From: Oxalobacteraceae sp. CFBP 13730
GTDB taxonomy: Bacteria; Pseudomonadota; Gammaproteobacteria; Burkholderiales; Burkholderiaceae_D
NCBI GenBank assembly: GCA_014841835.1
Contig: JACYUQ010000002.1
Coordinates: 372,001 to 436,000 of the forward strand
DNA length: 64,000 nucleotides
Direction: 5' to 3'
The notes under the pieces were generated by a model that was not told the origin of the DNA, did not search any database, and saw only the letters and a list, made by a program, of their open reading frames with translations. Shown piece by piece: positions 9,095-17,222 of the stretch (its first letter is position 1; every line of letters begins with the position of its first letter). Position numbers and translations under genes: made by a program.

Positions 9095-10675
9095 TTACGC
9101 AGGCAGCGTCAGTGCGCCGTCTACCAAGCGTGCGAGCCCCAGCGGATTGCTGTCCTTGAGCGCATCGGGCAGCAGGTCGGCTGGCACATCCTGGTAGCAC
9201 ACGGGCCGCAGGAAGCGCTCGATCGCTGTCGCGCCCACCGACGTGCTGCGCGGATCGGTGGTGGCCGGGAACGGGCCGCCGTGCACCATCGCATGCGACA
9301 CCTCGACGCCAGTCGGGAAGCCATTGAACAGGATGCGGCCGACCTTGCGTTCCAGCAGTGGCAACAGCGCGCCAGCCAGCGCATGGTCACTCGCAACCGC
9401 GTGCACGGTGGCGGTCAGCTGGCCTTCCAGGTGGCGCGTGACGGCGAGCAGTTCGTCGTCATCGCGGCAGGCGATCATGAGCGACACCGGCCCGAAGATT
9501 TCTTCTTCGAGTGCCGGATTGGCCAGGAACGTGGCGGCGTCGCACTCGTACAGCGCCGCCTTTGCTGCGCAGCCCGCGCCTTCGCTGCTGCCGTGCGCAA
9601 CCAGCGTGACGCCAGCGATGCCGGCGCGAATGCCAACCGCGTCCGTATAGGCCGAATGGATGCCGGCGGTGAGCATGGTGCCGGCCGGTTTGAGCTGCAG
9701 CGCGGCCGTCGCTGCCGCGCGGAAGGTATCGAGCTGTGGCCCGGCGATGCCGATCACCAGGCCCGGGTTGGTGCAGAACTGCCCCACGCCCATCGTCAGC
9801 GAGTCGACGAACGCGCTTGCCAGCGCAGCGCCGCCGCTGGCCAGGGCGCCCGGCAGCAGGTAGACCGGATTGATGCTGCTCATTTCGGCGTACACGGGAA
9901 TCGGCTCCTTGCGGCTGCTGGCAATTTGCGCCAGCGCCAGTCCGCCTGCGCGCGAGCCGGTAAAGCCGACGGCGCGAATCGCCGGATGGCGCACGAGGTC
10001 GCCGCCGATGGCGTTGCCTTCGCCGATCAGCAGCGAAAACACGCCGTCGGGCATGCCGCAGTCGAGCGCAGCCTGCAGGACCGCTTTGCCGACCAGTTCG
10101 GACGTGCCCAGGTGTGCGTTGTGCGCCTTGACGACGACCGGGCAGCCGGCGGCGAGCGCCGAGGCCGTGTCGCCACCGGCGACCGAAAACGCCAGGGGGA
10201 AGTTGCTGGCCCCGAACACGGCGACCGCGCCGACTGGGATCTTGCGCATGCGCAGGTCGGCGCGTGGTGGCGTGCGCTGGGGCAGGGCCGAGTCGAGCGT
10301 CGCTTCCAGGAACAGACCGTCACGCACGACCTTGGCAAACAGGCGCAACTGTCCGACGGTGCGACCGCGCTCGCCTTCGAGCCGTGCTGTCGGCAGCCCA
10401 CTTTCCTGGCTGGCGCGTTCGATCAGGACCGGGCCCAGATCGAGGATGCGCTGTGCGATCGTCTCGAGAAACGTGGCGCGCTGCTCGAGGGACAAAGCAC
10501 GGTACGGCTCGACGGCCGCGTCGGCCAGCAGGCAGGCGCTGTCCAGGTCGTCGGCCGTGGCAAGGCCGAACGCCGGTTCAAATTCTTGCTTCGTGCCTGG
10601 ATTGAAGGCGCGGATGGAGCCGCCCGCGCCGCGCACAATGCGCCCGCCAATGATCATTTCGCCGCTGATGTTCAT
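9095..10675 (-). CDS. xylA: 2,5-dioxovalerate (alpha-ketoglutarate semialdehyde) dehydrogenase
   Basis: NAD(P)-dependent aldehyde dehydrogenase predicted to oxidise alpha-ketoglutaric semialdehyde to alpha-ketoglutarate, the last Weimberg step. I use xylA in the Caulobacter sense, not for xylose isomerase. The 526-residue product matches the roughly 525-residue KGSADH class. It has AVFGASNFPLAF near residue 160, the GFTGSRAGG cofactor loop, EMSSINPV with the general base Glu near residue 265, and catalytic Cys about residue 301 in GQFCTNPG. The start at 10675 has a strong AGGAG site; an in-frame extension upstream lacks support. It is divergent from the GH74 gene and shares a control region with it, linking xylose catabolism to xyloglucan degradation. 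Confidence 0.8.
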   Translation of the reverse strand: MNISGEMIIGGRIVRGAGGSIRAFNPGTKQEFEPAFGLATADDLDSACLLADAAVEPYRALSLEQRATFLETIAQRILDLGPVLIERASQESGLPTARLEGERGRTVGQLRLFAKVVRDGLFLEATLDSALPQRTPPRADLRMRKIPVGAVAVFGASNFPLAFSVAGGDTASALAAGCPVVVKAHNAHLGTSELVGKAVLQAALDCGMPDGVFSLLIGEGNAIGGDLVRHPAIRAVGFTGSRAGGLALAQIASSRKEPIPVYAEMSSINPVYLLPGALASGGAALASAFVDSLTMGVGQFCTNPGLVIGIAGPQLDTFRAAATAALQLKPAGTMLTAGIHSAYTDAVGIRAGIAGVTLVAHGSSEGAGCAAKAALYECDAATFLANPALEEEIFGPVSLMIACRDDDELLAVTRHLEGQLTATVHAVASDHALAGALLPLLERKVGRILFNGFPTGVEVSHAMVHGGPFPATTDPRSTSVGATAIERFLRPVCYQDVPADLLPDALKDSNPLGLARLVDGALTLPA

Positions 10676-10708
10676 GCAATCTCCTGTGTTGAAACCGTGT
10701 AGGTCGCC

Positions 10709-10726
10709 AATGTTATACGCAATCAT
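10709..10726 (-). promoter_or_regulatory. shared 18-bp motif upstream of the dioxovalerate dehydrogenase
   Basis: The sequence AATGTTATACGCAATCAT lies 34 bases upstream of the dehydrogenase start. It recurs with a single change at 34584-34601 upstream of the TonB receptor, in the same orientation relative to each gene. Eighteen bases with one mismatch at two promoters is unlikely by chance. It may be a common operator or a conserved promoter element; a TATAAC on the reverse strand inside it could serve as a -10 box. Confidence 0.5.
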
Positions 10727-10777
10727 GGCTGCGTGGAGAAGTTGCCCGACATCGCGGTTCGTATCCTGAAATTTATT

Positions 10778-10791
10778 TGTTAGCGCGAACA
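10778..10791. promoter_or_regulatory. LacI-type xylose box candidate in a divergent control region
   Basis: TGTTAGCGCGAACA is a near-perfect palindrome (TGTT, GCGC core, AACA) in the 213-base gap between the dehydrogenase and the GH74 gene. It resembles the xylose boxes known from Caulobacter and Xanthomonas (for example TGGTAGCGCTAACA), bound by LacI-type or associated regulators. No LacI-family gene is in the window, so the regulator would be elsewhere. Confidence 0.5.
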
Positions 10792-10888
10792 TTCTGCTTG
10801 CCAGCATCGTTTGTATTGTTTAGCATGGTTTGCAGCAAGCTAATAGTCGCAACCCACACGCGGCACATAAAAATAATCAGGAGACACC

Positions 10889-13135
10889 ATGCCTTCCACG
10901 TACGCGCGCCAGCTCGGCGTGTTCGTGGGCGCGGTCGCGGCCATCATTGTCGGGGCCGCCGCCACGGCCACGGCCACAGCGACCAATGCCGCGCCCGCGA
11001 CGCCATCGTCGGGCGCCGCAGTGCCAGCGACCGCACCTGCCGCCTACGTGTGGGACAACGTGGTGATCGGCGGTGGCGGCTTCGTGACGGCCGTCGTCCC
11101 AAGCCGCAGCGAGCCGGATGTCGCCTATGCCCGCACCGACGTTGGCGGCGCCTACCGCTGGAGCGCAAAAGAGGGCCGCTGGTATCCGCTGCTCGACTGG
11201 GTCGGCGAAGACCAGACGGGTTTCCTGGGCATCGATGCACTCGCCGTCGACCCGCACCATGCCGGCAACATCTGGCTGCTGGCCGGCATTGCCTACCTGA
11301 ACGGCGGCCGCACCGCCATCCTGCGCTCGACCGATTACGGCAAGACCTTCGACGTCGTCGATGTCACCGCCCAGTTCAAAACTCATGGCAATGGCTTCGG
11401 CCGGCAAAACGGCGAGCGGCTCGCCGTCGATCCGGGATCGACGCAAGGATCAACTAAGTCACCAGATACACGTCTGTACCTTGGCTCACGCCGCAACGGC
11501 CTGTTCACCAGCAACGATGCCGGCAAGTCCTGGCAGAGAAACGACGCGCTGCCCGTCACGACAACGCCCAACGACGTCGGCCTGAATATCGTGCTGCCGG
11601 ATCCTGCCAGCGTGCAGGCCGGCTACGCGCGCCGGGTGTTCGTCGGCGTCTCGCGCTTCGGCAGCGTCGGCCCCAACCTGTACCGCAGCGACGATGCCGG
11701 CACGAGCTTCCAGCCGGTGAAGGGCGGGCCGGCGGACTTGATGCCACAGCGCGCCGCGCTCGATGGCGCGGGCAACCTGTACCTCGCCTACGCCGACGGC
11801 GCCGGCCCGCATCCCGACCAGCGCGGTCTTGAGCCCATGCAACGGGGCCAGGTCTGGCGCTATGCGCTTGCCAGCGGCGCCTGGACGAACGTCACGCCGG
11901 CCGGCTGGACGCGCCCGTTCGCCGGCATCAGCGTCGACCCGGCCAATCCGCGCCGGCTCGTCGTCTCGACCATCAACACGTTCATCCCCCAGGGCGACGC
12001 CAAGGGCGATCGCATCCTGGTGTCGAGCGACGCCGGCGCCAGCTGGACTGACGTGATTGCACGGGGCTTCCGGCGCGACGCTGCCGGCTTGCCCTGGCTC
12101 GAAGGGCACGCCATCCACTGGGCCGGTTCGGTCGAATTCGACCCTCGCGATCCCCGCGCGGTCTGGGTCACGTCCGGCAACGGCATCTTCCGCAGCGCGA
12201 ACATCGACGCCGTCCCGGCCACCTGGACGTTCACGGTAAAGGGCCTGGAAGAGACGGTGCCCCTTGGCCTGGTGAGCATGCCGGGCGCGCCGCTGGTGTC
12301 CGCCATCGGCGACTACGACGGCTTCGTGCACGACGATCCGGCGCGCCATGGCCGTATCCACAAGCCTGAAATCGGCACCACCACGGGCCTGGACGCCGCG
12401 GCGCGCCGGCCCGGCACCCTGGTGCGGGTTGGCGACGCGATGCTGGTCACGCGCGACGGCGGCGCCACCTGGCGCAAGACGCCAGCGATGCAGGGCAAAC
12501 GGGGCCAGATTGCCATCTCGGCCGACGGCGCGACGCTCGTGCACACACCGCAGGACTCGACCACCTCGTTCCGCTCCGGCGACACGGGCGCGACCTGGAG
12601 TCCGGTGGCCGGCCTGACGGGCAACCGGATGCGCGCGGTGGCCGATCCGGTGCGGGCGAACGTGTTCTACGCGTATGATGACAAGGCCCTGGTGGCCAGC
12701 AGCGACAGCGGCGCCACGTTCACGGCGCGCGCCAGTCTGCCTTCGGGCGGCTCGCGCCTGATCCGCGCGGCGCCCGAACGTGAAGGCGACTTGTGGGCCC
12801 CGCTCAAGCAGGGGGGCCTCGCGCGCTCGATCGATGGCGGCGTTAACTTCAAGCCGGTGTTCGACATCGACTATTGCGGCGCGGTCGGTTTCGGCAAGGC
12901 TGCACCGGGCAAAACGTATCCGACGGTGTTCATCTGGGGCAGTGTCAAGGGCGTGCGCGGCATCTACCGCTCGCTCGACACGGGCGCCACCTGGCAGCGC
13001 ATCAACGATGACGCGCACCAGTATGGCGGCCCTGGCGACGGCCACTTCATCGTCGGTGACATGAACCGCTTCGGCGTTGTCTACATGAGCACTGCCGGAC
13101 GCGGCATCGTGCACGGAAAGCCCCTTACCCAATGA
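10889..13135 (+). CDS. GH74 xyloglucan-specific endo-beta-1,4-glucanase
   Basis: Secreted beta-propeller enzyme that cuts the glucan backbone of xyloglucan. The 748-residue product begins with a hydrophobic signal region and an alanine/threonine-rich linker to about residue 50. The GH74 start follows (VIGGGGFVTAVVPSRSEPDVAY) with the first catalytic Asp in ARTDVGGAYRW near residue 80. Repeated propeller blades carry Asp-box-like motifs such as STDYGKTF, SNDAGKSW, SDAGASW and SLDTGATW. The late segment DYCGAVGFGKAAPG is typical of the family. The start has a good CAGGAG site. The stop overlaps the GH95 start (ATGA), beginning a four-gene hydrolase run. Confidence 0.88.
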   Translation: MPSTYARQLGVFVGAVAAIIVGAAATATATATNAAPATPSSGAAVPATAPAAYVWDNVVIGGGGFVTAVVPSRSEPDVAYARTDVGGAYRWSAKEGRWYPLLDWVGEDQTGFLGIDALAVDPHHAGNIWLLAGIAYLNGGRTAILRSTDYGKTFDVVDVTAQFKTHGNGFGRQNGERLAVDPGSTQGSTKSPDTRLYLGSRRNGLFTSNDAGKSWQRNDALPVTTTPNDVGLNIVLPDPASVQAGYARRVFVGVSRFGSVGPNLYRSDDAGTSFQPVKGGPADLMPQRAALDGAGNLYLAYADGAGPHPDQRGLEPMQRGQVWRYALASGAWTNVTPAGWTRPFAGISVDPANPRRLVVSTINTFIPQGDAKGDRILVSSDAGASWTDVIARGFRRDAAGLPWLEGHAIHWAGSVEFDPRDPRAVWVTSGNGIFRSANIDAVPATWTFTVKGLEETVPLGLVSMPGAPLVSAIGDYDGFVHDDPARHGRIHKPEIGTTTGLDAAARRPGTLVRVGDAMLVTRDGGATWRKTPAMQGKRGQIAISADGATLVHTPQDSTTSFRSGDTGATWSPVAGLTGNRMRAVADPVRANVFYAYDDKALVASSDSGATFTARASLPSGGSRLIRAAPEREGDLWAPLKQGGLARSIDGGVNFKPVFDIDYCGAVGFGKAAPGKTYPTVFIWGSVKGVRGIYRSLDTGATWQRINDDAHQYGGPGDGHFIVGDMNRFGVVYMSTAGRGIVHGKPLTQ

Positions 13136-15435
13136 CTCTGCATCACACACTGCGCCTGGCGCTTGCCGCCACCAGCCTTGGCTTCGGCCTGACCTTTGCC
13201 GGCGCCGCGCTGGCCGCTCCCGACCTTGTCTTGCGCTACAACGCGCCCGCACAGGACAACGACACCGGCTGGGAGAAGGAAGCTCTCCCGATCGGCAATG
13301 GCCGCATCGGCGCCATGGTGTTCGGCCAGCCAGGCCGCGAACACCTGCAATTCAACGACATCACGCTCTGGACCGGCGACGACAAGACGATGGGCGCGTT
13401 CCAGCCGTTTGGCGACGTGCTGGTCGACCTGCCGGCGCATGTGAGCGGCGTGACCAACTACCGCCGCTCGCTCGACCTGGTGCGCGGCGTGCACACGGTC
13501 ACCTACACGCACGACGGCGTGAACTACAAGCGCGAAGCCTGGGCCAGTTATCCCGCGCAGGTGATCGTGCTGCGCCTGTCCGCCGACAAGCCGGGCCGCT
13601 ACACGGGCAGCGTCGCACTGACCGACCGCCACGGCGCCAACCTCGCTGTCGCTGGCAACCGGCTGTACGCGGCGGGCACGCTGGCCGGCTTCGTGCTGCC
13701 GGACCAGGCGCCGAGCACCAATGTGATGTCGTATGCGAGCCAGGTCCAGGTGCAGAATGACGGCGGCAAGCTGGCCGTGGACGGCAAGCGGATCGGCTTT
13801 GCGAATGCGAATTCGGTCACGCTGGTGCTGGGCGCCGGCACCAGCTTCGTGATGGATCCGGCGCGCCGCTTCGAAGGCGGCCACCCGCTGGCGCGCGTGA
13901 CGCAGCAGGTGAGTACGGCCGCGGCGCGCCCCATCGACGAGCTGCGCGTCGAACACGAGCGCGATCTGGGCGGCCTGCTCAAGCGCGTCGAGCTGGATCT
14001 GGGCCCGACGCTCGCCGAGCGCCGCGCGCTGCCGACCGATGCGCGCCTCCTGGCCTACACGCGCGAAGGGGGCGATCCGGAACTCGAAGCGCAGTATTTC
14101 CAGTATGGCCGCTACCTGCTCACCGCCAGTTCGCGCGGCTCGCTGCCGGCCAACTTGCAGGGCCTGTGGAACAACAGCTATGCGCCGCCATGGAACGCTG
14201 ACTACCATACGAACATCAACGTCCAGATGAATTACTGGCCGGCCGAGGTGACCAATCTTTCTGAGCTGGCCGAACCGTTCTTCGGTTTCGTGAGCGGCCT
14301 GGCGCCGGTCTGGCGTCAGCAGACGGCGCAGGAATTCAAGGGCAAGGATGGCGCGCCAATTCGCGGCTGGACGCTGCGCACCGAGTCGAACCCGTTCGGC
14401 GCGATGGGCTACCTGTGGAACAAGACGGGCAACGCCTGGTACGCCCAGCACTTCTGGGAGCATTACGCCTTCACGCGCGACGAGCGCTTCCTGCGCGAGA
14501 CGGCCTATCCAATGATGAAGGAGGCCGCTGCATTCTGGCAGGACTACCTGAAGGTGCTGCCCGACGGACGCCTGGTGGCGCCGCAAGGCTGGTCGCCCGA
14601 GCACGGTCCGGTGGAAGACGGCATCGCCTACGACCAGCAGATTGTCTGGGACCTTTTCAATAACACGGTCGAAGCGGCCGGCATCCTGGACATCGATCCT
14701 GAACTGCGCGCCGAGCTGACGAACATGCGCGACCGCCTTGCCGGCCCGCGCATCGGCAGCTGGGGCCAGCTACTCGAATGGCTGGACGAAAAACACGATC
14801 CGGTGCTCGATACGCCCCACGACACGCACCGCCACGTGTCGCACCTGTTCGCGCTGTTCCCAGGCCGTCAGATCGGGCCCATGAAAACGCCGGAGCTCGC
14901 CGCTGCCGCCAAGCGCACGCTTGAAGCCCGGGGCGACGCCGGCACCGGCTGGTCGATGGCGTGGAAGATGGCGTTCTGGGCCCGCCTGCACGACGGCGAA
15001 CGCGCCCACCGCATGCTGCGCGGCGTGCTGGCCGCGCCGGGCGCCCGCGCCGCTGAACAGGGCGGCATTTTCTCGGAACATAACAACGCAGGCGGCACCT
15101 ACCCGAACCTGCTCGATGCGCACCCGCCATTCCAGATCGACGGCAATTTCGGCGCCACCGCCGCGATGGCCGAAATGCTCGTGCAATCGCACGCGGGCGA
15201 GATCCAGGTCTTGCCAGGGCTGCCCAAGGCGTGGGCCACCGGCTCGGTCAAGGGTTTGCGTGCGCGCGGCGGCTTCGAAGTCGACATCGTCTGGCGCAAG
15301 GGACTGCTGAAGAACGTCACCGTGCGCGCCCCGTCGAACGACGGCAAGGTCAAGCTGCGCTACGGCGCCTGGGTGACCGAGGTCGAGCTCAAACAAGGGC
15401 AGAGCCGCACCGTGTCTGCCTCGCTGTTCAAATAA
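13132..15435 (+). CDS. GH95 alpha-L-fucosidase
   Basis: Glycoside hydrolase predicted to remove terminal alpha-1,2-L-fucose (or L-galactose) from xyloglucan side chains in the periplasm. The 767-residue product has a signal peptide ending near residue 28, then the N-terminal GH95 domain opening with [15 protein letters not shown] and [10 protein letters not shown]. The (alpha/alpha)6 barrel includes [20 protein letters not shown], a catalytic-region signature of this family, and later [20 protein letters not shown]. It overlaps GH74 by four bases and precedes GH35 by 29 bases. The same enzyme set (GH95, GH35, GH31) forms the xyloglucan locus of Cellvibrio japonicus, supporting the function. 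Confidence 0.88.
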   Translation: MTLHHTLRLALAATSLGFGLTFAGAALAAPDLVLRYNAPAQDNDTGWEKEALPIGNGRIGAMVFGQPGREHLQFNDITLWTGDDKTMGAFQPFGDVLVDLPAHVSGVTNYRRSLDLVRGVHTVTYTHDGVNYKREAWASYPAQVIVLRLSADKPGRYTGSVALTDRHGANLAVAGNRLYAAGTLAGFVLPDQAPSTNVMSYASQVQVQNDGGKLAVDGKRIGFANANSVTLVLGAGTSFVMDPARRFEGGHPLARVTQQVSTAAARPIDELRVEHERDLGGLLKRVELDLGPTLAERRALPTDARLLAYTREGGDPELEAQYFQYGRYLLTASSRGSLPANLQGLWNNSYAPPWNADYHTNINVQMNYWPAEVTNLSELAEPFFGFVSGLAPVWRQQTAQEFKGKDGAPIRGWTLRTESNPFGAMGYLWNKTGNAWYAQHFWEHYAFTRDERFLRETAYPMMKEAAAFWQDYLKVLPDGRLVAPQGWSPEHGPVEDGIAYDQQIVWDLFNNTVEAAGILDIDPELRAELTNMRDRLAGPRIGSWGQLLEWLDEKHDPVLDTPHDTHRHVSHLFALFPGRQIGPMKTPELAAAAKRTLEARGDAGTGWSMAWKMAFWARLHDGERAHRMLRGVLAAPGARAAEQGGIFSEHNNAGGTYPNLLDAHPPFQIDGNFGATAAMAEMLVQSHAGEIQVLPGLPKAWATGSVKGLRARGGFEVDIVWRKGLLKNVTVRAPSNDGKVKLRYGAWVTEVELKQGQSRTVSASLFK

Positions 15436-15464
15436 AAAACGACACCACGAAGGAGACAACCCGC

Positions 15465-17159
15465 ATGAAGCTGAACCAGATCGCCCGCCGCCTGACGCAT
15501 CTCGCGCCACTGTGCCTGGCCTTGACGGCGCACGGCGCGCTGGCCGCGCCCGCCGCGCCCGACCTGCCGCGCCTCGAGAGCAAGGATGGCCGCCACGCCC
15601 TGATCGTCGACGGCGCGCCGTTCACGATGCTGGCGGGCCAGGCCCACAACTCCAGCAACTACCCGGCGGCCTTGCCGAAGGTCTGGGCCGCGCTGAAGGA
15701 TGCGGGCGCCAACACGCTCGAGATGCCCATTGCGTGGGAGCAGATCGAACCGAAGGAGGGCAGCTTCGACTTCAGCTTTCTTGACACGCTGGTCAAACAG
15801 GCGCGTGAACACAAGATCCGCCTCGTGATCGTCTGGTTCGGCACCTGGAAGAACACGGGGCCGGGCTACCTGCCCGAGTGGGTCAAGTTCGACAACGCGC
15901 GCTTCCCGCGCATGAAGGACAAGGACGGCAAGACCGTCTACAGCCACTCGCCGTTCGCGGAAGAGACGCTGGCGCTGGACCGCCGCGCGTTCGTGCGCAT
16001 GATGGAGCACATCAAGAAGATCGACAGCGCGCACCGCACCGTCATCCTGGTGCAGGTCGAGAACGAGGTGGGCACGTACGGCGTGGAGCGCGACTACGGC
16101 GCGCGCGCGCAGGCAGCGTTCGCGCAGCCCGTGCCGGCCGCCGTCGTGGCGCGCCAGACGCCGAAGGTCCAGGGCGTCACGAGCGGGACCTGGTCCCAGG
16201 TGTACGGCGACTACGCCGCCCAGTACTTTCACTCCTGGGCGATCGCCAGCTACATCGAGTCGATTGCCAAGGCCGGCCGCGCGGTCTACGACTTGCCGAT
16301 GTTCGTCAACAACGCACTGCGCGAACCGGCGCTGGACGGCAAACCTGCGGCGCTGTGGAAGGACGGCGGGGGCTTTGCCAGCGGCGGGCCGACCTACGAC
16401 GTGCTCGATATCTACAAGGTGGCCGCGCCCCACATCGACTTCGCTGCGCCGGACATCTACATGCCGGAATCGAACAAAGTCACGGCGATCCTCAAGTCGT
16501 TCCAGCGCCCTGACAACGCGTTGATGATCCCGGAAATGGGCAACGCGCCCGGCTACGCGCGCTATGTGTACCAGGCCCTGGGCATGGGCGCGCTTGGCGT
16601 CGCGCCGTTCGGCCTGGATTACGCCGACTACAGCAACTACCCGCTGGGTGCCAAGCACACCGACAAGCGGATGGTCGAACCGTTCGCCAAGGTGTTCGGC
16701 GTGTTCGCACCGATGACGCGCCAGTGGGCGCGCTGGGCGTTCGAAGGCCGTACCTACGGCGTGGCCGAGGGCGACGACCGCGCCGCGCAGACGGTGGCCA
16801 TGAAGGGCTGGACCGCGAACGTGTCGTTCCGCGAGTTCCAGTTCGGCGAGCGCCAGTACCTGAAGGACAAGAACGAGTACCAGTCGGGCACCGAGCAGCC
16901 GGGCGGCGGCGTCGCGTTCGCGCAGATCGGCGACAACGAATTCGTCATCGTCGGCCAGCAGGCGCGCGTGAAGCTCTCCGGCAGTGGCGCCAACGACGGC
17001 AAGCCGTCGATGCTGGCGCGGGTCGAAGAAGGGCGCTTCGACGCGAATGGCAAATGGGTCATGGAGCGCAACTGGAATGGCGACCAGACCGATTACGGCC
17101 TGAACCTGCCGGCCACGCCGACCGTCCTCAAGGTCCGGCTGGGCACTTATACCGAGTAA
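15465..17159 (+). CDS. GH35 beta-galactosidase with DUF5597-type C-terminus
   Basis: Predicted exo-beta-galactosidase that trims galactose from xyloglucan oligosaccharides. From ATG 15465, preceded by AAGGAGA, the 564-residue product has a signal peptide cleaved near residue 27. The TIM barrel shows the acid/base Glu about residue 201 in QVENEVG and the probable nucleophile Glu about residue 357 in MIPEMGNAP. The C-terminal 150 residues match the beta-sandwich domain found in this GH35 subgroup. An in-frame extension to 15231 only covers the GH95 3' end. It resembles the Bgl35A type of Cellvibrio by context. The spacing suggests co-transcription with GH74 and GH95. Confidence 0.85.
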   Translation: MKLNQIARRLTHLAPLCLALTAHGALAAPAAPDLPRLESKDGRHALIVDGAPFTMLAGQAHNSSNYPAALPKVWAALKDAGANTLEMPIAWEQIEPKEGSFDFSFLDTLVKQAREHKIRLVIVWFGTWKNTGPGYLPEWVKFDNARFPRMKDKDGKTVYSHSPFAEETLALDRRAFVRMMEHIKKIDSAHRTVILVQVENEVGTYGVERDYGARAQAAFAQPVPAAVVARQTPKVQGVTSGTWSQVYGDYAAQYFHSWAIASYIESIAKAGRAVYDLPMFVNNALREPALDGKPAALWKDGGGFASGGPTYDVLDIYKVAAPHIDFAAPDIYMPESNKVTAILKSFQRPDNALMIPEMGNAPGYARYVYQALGMGALGVAPFGLDYADYSNYPLGAKHTDKRMVEPFAKVFGVFAPMTRQWARWAFEGRTYGVAEGDDRAAQTVAMKGWTANVSFREFQFGERQYLKDKNEYQSGTEQPGGGVAFAQIGDNEFVIVGQQARVKLSGSGANDGKPSMLARVEEGRFDANGKWVMERNWNGDQTDYGLNLPATPTVLKVRLGTYTE

Positions 17160-17165
17160 GCATGA

Positions 17166-17197
17166 CAAGTAATAAGCATAGCAAGTAACAAGCATAA
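17166..17197 (+). repeat. two tandem 16-bp near-identical units before GH31
   Basis: CAAGTAATAAGCATAG (17166-17181) is followed directly by CAAGTAACAAGCATAA, with a further partial unit on each side. The short A-rich array fills the 63-base gap between the GH35 stop and the GH31 ribosome-binding site. It may be replication slippage, and no function is evident. Confidence 0.6.
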
Positions 17198-17222
17198 AAA
17201 GTACACAACAGGAGATCGACAA

